Shown here: piece after piece, positions 57,136 to 64,000 of the stretch | How positions within the stretch are numbered: the stretch's first letter is position 1 | How the letters are laid out: the number at the start of each line of letters is the position of its first letter | Assembly: GCA_024663395.1 (NCBI GenBank) | Contig: JANFAH010000034.1 | Span: 186,001-250,000 of the forward strand | Reading direction: 5' to 3' | Source: Pisolithus tinctorius | Lineage: Eukaryota; Basidiomycota; Agaricomycetes; Boletales; Pisolithaceae | DNA: 64,000 bases | Position numbers and translations under genes: made by a program | The notes under the pieces: generated by a model | Database searches by the model: none | What the model was told of the DNA's origin: nothing | The model's input: only the letters and a program-made list of their open reading frames with translations

Positions 57136-58395
57136 CATGTCCTGTGAGTAAACTAGGATGTCATCTGGAAGGCCGCAGGCACATTAGTCAGACCAAATGG
57201 CATTACCTGCCACTCGTAAGAACCATAACAAGTGCAGAAAGCCATTTTCCATTCATCTCTGTCTGTGATGTGGACCAGATGATAGGCATGGTGGAGGTCG
57301 ATCTTGGTATAGACTTTAGCACAGCTTGGAGAGTTGAGTAGGTCAGAGATGAGTGGCAGTGGATAGCAATCCTTTTTTGTGATTTTGTTGAGTCCTCAAT
57401 AGTCCATGCAGAGGTGGAGTGAACTGTCCTTCTTTCTTTATGAAGAGGACAGGGGCACTGTGAGCTGAGGTTGACTGCTTGATGAAACCATAGCCAAGAT
57501 GCTTGTCAATGAAGGTGCAGAGAGCTTCAAGCTCTGGCAGAGAAAGAGAGTAGATCATGCCAATGGGCAGAGAAGCTCCTTTCTTGAGCTTGATCTTGAG
57601 ATCAAATGAGCAGTGTGGTGGAAGTTCAGTAGCCTTGTCTTTACTAAAGATGTTGGCAAACTTGTGATACTCAGGAGGGACCAAGGAGAGGTCAGGAGGC
57701 AGAGAAGAAGCAGAGGATGCACAAAGCTTCACATCATCAGTGGAGAGCTGCAAGTGGAACTGTCTAGAGCCAGGGAGAGCACAGGCTCTGACATATGCAG
57801 CAGCATTGATGAGGGAGATGAGCAGAGCAGAGTGCAGCAAGTCAGTCAGAGTTGCAGTCAGAGCTGCAAATGGAGCAGAGGGTGTCAGATGCAGAGTGGA
57901 GGTTGCAGTGGAGGGTGACAAAGGTGCCTGGGGTGTCAGCATTCCCTGTAATGATGGTTTGAACAATATACTTCCCAGTACCTAGTCAATCAATGGATTG
58001 AAGTGGGTGAGCCAGTTGTGTCCCAACACCAGCAAACATGAAGAATCCAATGGAGTAACATAAAACAAAATGGAATTGACATCACTGGAAGGAAAGCAAA
58101 GGGAAAGATCTACTTCTTGGGAAATGACAGCATTTGTACTACCATCAAACAAGTGGAGCAGAATTGGCAGAGAAACAGAGGAAACAGGAATAGCATATTT
58201 TTTGATTATAGACAGGTCTACGAAACAATGGGAAGAGCCAGAATTGATCAACACAGAAACAGTATCAACAGAATAGTCAAGAAGAGTTACAGACAGAAGT
58301 AGAGAATTGGGACTAGAAAGAGTGGACACATTGAGTTGGATGTCCAGTTGTGCACAGTTGGGATCAACACTTCCTCCAGGCTGTGCAAGCTCCAT
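57136..58395 (-). pseudogene. Element C protease and reverse transcriptase
   Basis: Protease reads VLINSGSSHCFVD, the third copy with Asn at the active site. RT is frameshifted at FIKKEGQF (family KKDGSL), and the stretch from the AFQ motif to DDILVYSQ is deleted, taking the first part of the active-site region. Confidence 0.8.
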
Positions 58396-58406
58396 GGAGG
58401 AGCAGA

Positions 58407-59540
58407 CTAATTTTTTGGCTCTGCCTTCTCCATGGGCAGAGTAGGTGGAGTTCCAGCCATAGCTCCATGGGCTTTGGCTGCACTAGAGGTGGACTTGGGA
58501 CAGTCCTTGGCAGAGTGGCCAGCCTCACCACAGAAGAGGCAGAGGTTGTTCTTCATCCTGCACTGGCATTCAGCAGAGGTGAGTTTGCCATCCTTGCCCA
58601 GAACATGGGCAATATTGGACTTGGGCAGATCTTTCTGTTTGCCCTTGCCCTTGGCATTGGACTTTGGAGCAGAGGTGGAGGACGATGATTTAGCTTTATT
58701 GTCAGAGTTGGAAGACTGCAACTTGTCAGAGGTGGGCTTGGTGGTGTGTGAGACTTCTGCTTTATGCTCCCAGTAGCACGCATCAATGGTCTGAGTGAGT
58801 TCACAGAGTTGTGCAAGGGTAGAAGGTTTTCTGACTCGAGCAATCTCATCTTTCATGTGGTCTGGAAGTCTGCTATAGAAGCACTGGCAGAGTGCACTGA
58901 CACCATAGTCCTTGACTTGTGAAGCCCAGTGATTGAACTCCACAATGTATTTGGTAATTTGAGAGCCATCCATCATAGTGAGGTTCTTGAGTTGTTGGAT
59001 GGCATCTGCTATGGCATCATGCAGACTGAAATTTGTTGTGAGCTCTTGTAAGAACTCATGGGAGTCATCCACCCAGAGCAGGCAGTCATAATTGTTGGGA
59101 TTTAGTAGGTCTGGCTTGAACCAAGCCAGGGCCATACCCTTAAGATAAGACTGAGTGAAGGTAACCTTGGCTCTGTTGGAGCGGAATGCACAGGGGCAGT
59201 CTTGGAAGTTCAACTCACACTGCATGAGGAACTCGCAGAGTTTCTTAGGGTCAGAGCCATCAAAGGTGTCAGGCTCATGGACCTTGGTTTTCAGAGCAGA
59301 GTCCCCAGTGTACAAACTAGACTGCACAAGTGCATGGACAGCTCTAGCAAGAGCTATGAGGGGATCCTCTGGTGGCTCAGCTGGGTCTTCAGGGATATCC
59401 CCATCACCACTGCCCCTGCTGTTGGGATCACCATCAGGATAATCAGGGTCAGGGTTGGGTCCATCATCTCAGTTATGAGGAGATGGAGTATGGAAAGTTG
59501 TTGGGTGGAGGTTGGAGCAACCAGCTTGTGAAGCACTTTT
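58407..59540 (-). pseudogene. Element C gag
   Basis: Gag domain (CELNFQDCPCAFRSNRAKV, KGMALAWFKPDLL) with the zinc knuckle CLFCGEAGHSAKDC; the C-terminus is at 58,407. The longest open frame of 306 codons begins near 59,327. The N-terminal acidic part is present to about 59,540 in the same frame but with decay. Confidence 0.85.
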
Positions 59541-59610
59541 GCCTTCAGCACAAGAGCAGCGTCGAGCAGAGAATGATTGGAATTGTTCGACAATGGAAGG
59601 GAGTCAATGT

Positions 59611-60750
59611 GGTGTGAGTCGAAGTGTGGTTCAGTGGTGAAAACCAACCAAAACCAACACAAAAGACAATGAAAGTGAGTGGTGGTGTGCCTATGCGGTA
59701 CCTAGATGGTGGAACCTGTTCTTTGGGAGGATTTTTGCGAGCTACAACACTCAGAGACAAGTGCTGAGGGTTGGGGGTGCTCCTGATGAAGAGGGAGCAG
59801 GAATGGGATAGATTGCAATGGGGTAGACTGCTGTCAGCCTACAGAAGGGTGGGTGATGACTTAATTCAATGTCCTGAGCTGCACTGAGCTCAGGGAGGGC
59901 TTGGAGCGAAGTAGATCAATGATAGATGATAATAAGCGAAGTAGACGATAGTTAGACCCTTAATAAAGTCTCAACTATCGAAGCTGCTGAATGATTTACT
60001 GAGAGATGATAAATTGCGAGCAAGAGGGGCTCTCTGATCTCTTCTTCTTATTCAGCTACCTAAGTACAGTGACTTATATACAGTACAGGGGTGTTGCCTA
60101 TGGAAAACAAGGTGCAAACACTTGGTAAGTGATTGGTAACTGATGAGTAAGGAATGTAAGCGGTGGGTAATCATCTTAGAAAGCATTGGTGAGCATTGGT
60201 AATGATAAGTAAGCTAAAATGCGAAGAATCAGTAAGCAAGGGCAAAAGATTGGGAAGTATTGGCAATAGGTGAGTCAAAGACAGTCAGAATGTCAAAGTA
60301 TGAGTCAAGTAATGTCAGAAACTGGGAAAGCGCACTGGAATCACATTAGGGGGAGGCTGTGCATGTCACATCTTGAAGAGATCGCCTCTGGGCCACCAAA
60401 GCAGTGGTGTGGCACAAGTCGACTGCTGAGGCAGAATCTGGGTTGGTGGTAGCACATGCCCATGCAGAGAGGCAGTGCTGATCTGATGCCAATATAGTAC
60501 ATCCAAAAGTGGACAGGGTGAGTCAGATGTCAACAGGGGTCAAGCTTTGGGGGTCTGGGGTGACAGGAGCATAGGGGATCGCAACTTTCCCCCCCTTACT
60601 GTCCTCTCAGTGGAGCAAATAAAAACTTCATGAACGAGGCTCTGTTGGAAGAGAGGATGAAGGGGGAGCATCTTCTGCTGTATCTTGCAATAAGGAGGCA
60701 AGATGTGCATCATACTTGTCATGGATGCGATCAGGGAGGGATCTGCACAG
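59611..60750. mobile_element. Element D', second copy of element D (left part)
   Basis: Starts TGTGAGTCGAAGTGTGG directly after gag of C and follows element D through its left part (AACCAACACAAAAGACAA, TAAGTACAG...TATATAC, GAGTCAAAGACAGTCA, TCACATTAGGGGG). It retains more CpG than D, so it is probably younger. The right end of D is not found here. Confidence 0.6.
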
Positions 60751-60754
60751 ACAT

Positions 60755-61417
60755 GATGGTCCTGGGGTATGTAGTCAGATTGATAACTGAGTAAACAGCA
60801 TACACTGTGCTTATCTTTACTGAATGCACATACACAATTTTAATATATCTTCATCTACACTCATATTATAGATTGATTGTTTGGCTCATGTCAAATGTTT
60901 AACTTTCACATTGACAGTCATGTCACACCATCTTCACAAATACTACTACCAATACTGATGTAATTCTAATTCTAATGCTACACTGTCTAACACTAAGTGG
61001 TGGGCTGCAAGCGAAGACAGTCAATAGAATGCCAAGTATGAAGAAGCGACAGGCGACTTACCTGTGGGTGGTGGAAAGAGGGAAAAGGTGTTCATTTCCA
61101 CCACCCACAGGTAAGTTGCCCATCACTCCTTCATACTTGGCATTCTATTAACCATCTTTGCTTGCAGCCCACCACTTACCATTAGACAGCATAGCATTAG
61201 AATTAGAATTACATCAGTATTGGTAGTAGTATTTGTGAAGACAGTGCGATGTGACTGTCAACATGAAAGTTAAACATTCAACATGAGCTGAACAATCAAT
61301 CTATAATATGAGTGTAGACAAAGATATAATAATATTGTGTATGTGCATTCAGTAAAGATAAGCACAGAGTACACTGTTTACTCAGTTATCAATCTGACTA
61401 CATACCCCTAGACCATT
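60755..61417. repeat. 0.66-kb near-perfect inverted repeat
   Basis: Arms of about 320 bp around a centre near 61,086. The left arm starts ATGGTCCTGGGGTATGTAG; the right arm ends CTACATACCCCTAGACCAT. Arms meet at GGTGGTGGAAA and TTTCCACCACC with a spacer of about 17 bp. It could be a fold-back element, a MITE with very long inverted repeats, or a hairpin RNA locus. No coding frame seen. Confidence 0.88.
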
Positions 61418-62017
61418 CTTCCATCCTGTTGTCCACATCAAAAGACACTGCTGAAGTTCATACACATCAACTAGGTCACTCTATGCCTCTTACTGATGAA
61501 TTCGATCATCAAACCATTCTCCACAGTGGCCTTCCCATGATCTGCCTTTGGTCAGTCATTATTAGGTTGATTGGATAGGTGGTAACTAACCGCAACATCA
61601 TAGGCAAGCTTCACTGCGAAGGCAATGGTGAGTAGTTGCATTGAGAATTGTATTGTGGCACATATAGCCCTGGACAGGGCCTGCAATGAGCTTTCTTTCT
61701 GCCCTGGTCATGATTGCAAATCCCTCTTTGGCTTTTTCCAGACCGTTATCATATTGTCCACATCCACTTCAGTCAACCCCCCTCAGAGACCTATTAGGTC
61801 TGGAGATTTTGATATAAGTATTAACCTAATAGGTGTCATTTTGGTGGGAATTCCCAACTTTTGGGGATTCTCCACCACCATTCCTGGAGATTCTCCATTG
61901 CCTAGCTGGAGATTCTCCAGAGCAGCAATTTAATAGGGACGGAGAAAATGTTTTCTCCATAATATATATATATTATACATCAAATGCAAGGGTAGCTGGG
62001 GTCCAAATTGGACCTTC
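61418..62017. other. No gene recognised
   Basis: An open frame at 61,625-61,933 has no recognisable family. Near 61,880-61,925 the motif GGAGATTCTCCA occurs, resembling the 21-bp minisatellite further right. Confidence 0.35.
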
Positions 62018-62310
62018 TCCAGGCTAAATAGACCCCCTTTCCAGGTTGATCCTGGGCTTTCCCCAGGCTAAATAGACCTGCTTTCCAGGTCGAACCTGGG
62101 ATTTCCCCAGGCTAAATAGACCCACTTGCCAGGGTGAACCTGGGCTTTCCCCAGGCTAAATAGACCTGCTTTCCAGATTGATCCTGGGATTTCGCGAGGC
62201 TAAGTAGACCCACTTGCCAGGGTGAACCTGCACTTTCCCCAGGCTAAATAGACCTGCTTTCCAGGTTGATCCTTGGCTTTCCCCAGGCTAAATAGACCCA
62301 TTTTCCCAGG
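62018..62310. repeat. Tandem repeat of 43-44 bp in alternating pairs
   Basis: About seven units with core CCCCAGGCTAAATAGACC. Two versions alternate, one with TGCTTTCCAGGTTGATCC and one with CACTTGCCAGGGTGAACC, giving an 87-bp higher-order period. Confidence 0.85.
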
Positions 62311-62944
62311 CCATGGAAAGTTGGAAGCCATTCTTACAGAGTGACACAACTTGAGACCATCAATTATGGCACTTGCATTGGAATCCTAGGTGATCAGGAG
62401 GATTCCTTGAAAGGCAGGGGGGATGGAGGAGAACAGAAAGCAGGTGAGTGGTACAGGGGGAGAAAGGGGCAGGGCAGATGATAGAGGAAAGGGGAGGTAG
62501 AATGACACCTTCTGCATATGACAACAGAATCATCTGGGTGTTAACTCTCAGGAAACATCCCCCTGACCAAACACTCCACTCATCCTTATGCACTCAAACT
62601 AACCTACCCTGTGCTTTAGCTCACCCTGCCCTTCATGCTGCTCCAACAAGATGATGGAGGACAGTTTGGACACCAACAAGCTCCCATGATGAAGTCAACA
62701 AATATACCATTGAAAAAACCCTGTGATTTTCAGAAGTTGGGACACTACCATCACCTCTTTGTCACCAGGAAAATCACACAGGTGTGAGATGATGGAGACA
62801 AGGAACATGAAGCAGAGAGTATTGTTCTATGAACAAATGAACTGTTGAGTGGCTCAAACACTAACAACACCACAAGGTATATCAGCAGTTGATGTAAAGG
62901 ACAGAGAAGGTGATCCTCTAAGTGCATACTCCATGTCCTGCTGG
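62311..62944. other. No gene recognised
   Basis: Only short frames on both strands without family or exon logic. Confidence 0.35.
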
Positions 62945-64000
62945 GGATTGAGTCTATGTCATGTTGGGGATTCTCCTTGTCAAGTGTGGGGATTCTCCAT
63001 GTCATGTTGGAAATTACCCATGGCCTGTGGGGGTTCTCCATGTCAACTGTGGGGATTCGCCATGTCAAGTGTGGGGATTCTCCATGTCATGTTGGAGATT
63101 CTCCATGTCAAGTGTGGGGATTCTCCATGCCATGTTGGGGATTCTCCATGGCCCACTGGGGATTGTCCAAGTCATGTGGAGATTCTCCATGTCCCACTGA
63201 GGATTCTCCATGTCATGTTGGGGATTCTCCATGCCATGTTGGGGATTCTCCATGGCCCACTGGGGATTCTCCATGTCATGTTGGAGATTCTCCATGCCAT
63301 GTTGGGGATTCTCTGTGGCCCACTGGGCATTCTCCATGCCATGTTGGAGATTCTCCATGGCCCACTGGGGATTCTCCATGCCATGTTGGAGATTCTCCAT
63401 GTCAAGTGTGGGGATTCTCCATGACCTGTGGAGATTCTCCATGTCAAGGATGGGGATTCTCCATGCCATGTTGGGGATTCTCCATGGCCCACCAGGGATT
63501 CTCCATGCCATGTTGGGGATTCTCCATGGCCCACTGGGGATTCTCCATGCCATGTTGGGGATTCTCCATGGCCCATTGGGGATTCCCCATGGCCTACTGG
63601 GGATTCTCCATGTCATGTTGGAGATTCTCCATGCCATGTTGGGGACTCTCCATGTCATGTTGGAGATTCTCCATGCCATGTTGGAGATTCTCCATGCCAT
63701 GTTGGGGATTCTCCATGTCATGTTGGAGATTCCCCATGGCCTACTGGGGATTCTCCATGACATGTTGGAGATTCTCCATGTCAAGGGTGGGGATTCTCCA
63801 TGCCATGTTGGGGATTCTCCATGGCCCACTGGGGATTCTCCATGCCATGTTGGGGATTCTCCATGGCCCATTGGGGATTCTCCATGTCAAAAATGGGGAT
63901 TCTCCATGTCATGTTGGGGATTCCCCATGACCTGTGGAGGTTCTCCATGTCAAGGATGGGGATTCTCCATGCCATGTTGGAGATTCTCCATATCAAAGGT
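62945..64000. repeat. 21-bp minisatellite, continuing past the window
   Basis: About 50 imperfect units of GGGGATTCTCCATGCCATGTT and variants (GGCCCACT, GTCAAGTG). Because 21 is a multiple of three, the array is open in several frames on both strands; these frames are not genes. Confidence 0.95.

Larger units (their letters stand above)
53063..59610 (-). mobile_element. Element C: Gypsy retrotransposon of the A/B family, minus strand
   Basis: 3' LTR (53,063-53,795), purine tract, antisense extra gene, integrase, RNase H, RT, protease and gag read leftward. The 5' LTR and gag start are missing; element D' (59,611 on) abuts gag. Internal deletions remove the integrase C-terminus with the chromodomain (junction near 55,492) and a part of RT around the YxDD box (junction near 57,164). 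Confidence 0.88.

Noticed and set aside
60755..61417. CRISPR array.
   Set aside because: The structure is one large inverted repeat, not regular direct repeats with spacers, and the organism is a fungus.
62956..63930. Long repetitive open frames on both strands near the right end.
   Set aside because: They are read-throughs of a 21-bp minisatellite; no domain and no exon structure.

Overview
The window is genomic DNA of a basidiomycete fungus, most likely an Agaricomycete. The evidence is small GT-AG introns of about 50-80 bp, FunK1-type kinases, a DUF6593-like protein, a NACHT-WD40 (STAND) gene and chromodomain Ty3/Gypsy retrotransposons. I cannot place it to order with confidence.

Left part, about 0.6-13.7 kb, is a compact conserved gene block: U6 snRNA (-), a class I histone deacetylase of Hos2/HDAC3 type (-), the GPI-lipid remodelling protein PER1/PGAP3 (+), a DUF6593-like protein (-), PRPP synthetase (-), glutamate 5-kinase (-), a DOPA 4,5-dioxygenase-like gene (-) and the autophagic lipase ATG15 (+). 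Their exon structures were worked out by keeping frame and family alignment. HDAC/PER1 and DODA/ATG15 are divergent pairs sharing promoters of about 240 bp.

Middle part, about 14-26 kb, is a decaying accessory zone: a tandem FunK1 kinase pair (one frameshifted, one frame-open but lacking catalytic residues), an N-terminal remnant of a SulP-family transporter, a broken 2OG-Fe(II) oxygenase, two related fragments of an unknown family, and an inositol polyphosphate kinase fragment.

From 26.0 to 31.0 kb lies a STAND (NLR-like) gene with a NACHT domain and 14 nearly identical 42-residue WD40 repeats. Base composition changes inside this gene: the NACHT exon has ordinary CpG content, but 28,406-30,964 contains no CpG at all. 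Nearly everything from there to about 61 kb is CpG-poor, as expected from methylation- or RIP-like C-to-T decay of repeated DNA.

34.1-61.4 kb is a nest of retrotransposons that can be dissected by target-site duplications (TSDs). Element B (Gypsy, +) carries element A (Gypsy, -, 9.0 kb, two LTRs, TSD CACAG) in its 5' LTR, a second Gypsy lineage F in its gag gene, and element D in its reverse transcriptase. It is cut off by element C (Gypsy, -). Element A also carries a CpG-rich solo LTR (TSD CCATG) and a 351-bp MITE-like insert (TSD GTGG). Both Gypsy lineages carry an extra gene in antisense, downstream of integrase, encoding a coiled-coil plus cysteine-cluster protein; I consider this the most interesting candidate system here. 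The right end holds a 0.66-kb inverted repeat, a 43-44-bp tandem array and a 21-bp minisatellite that runs past the window edge.
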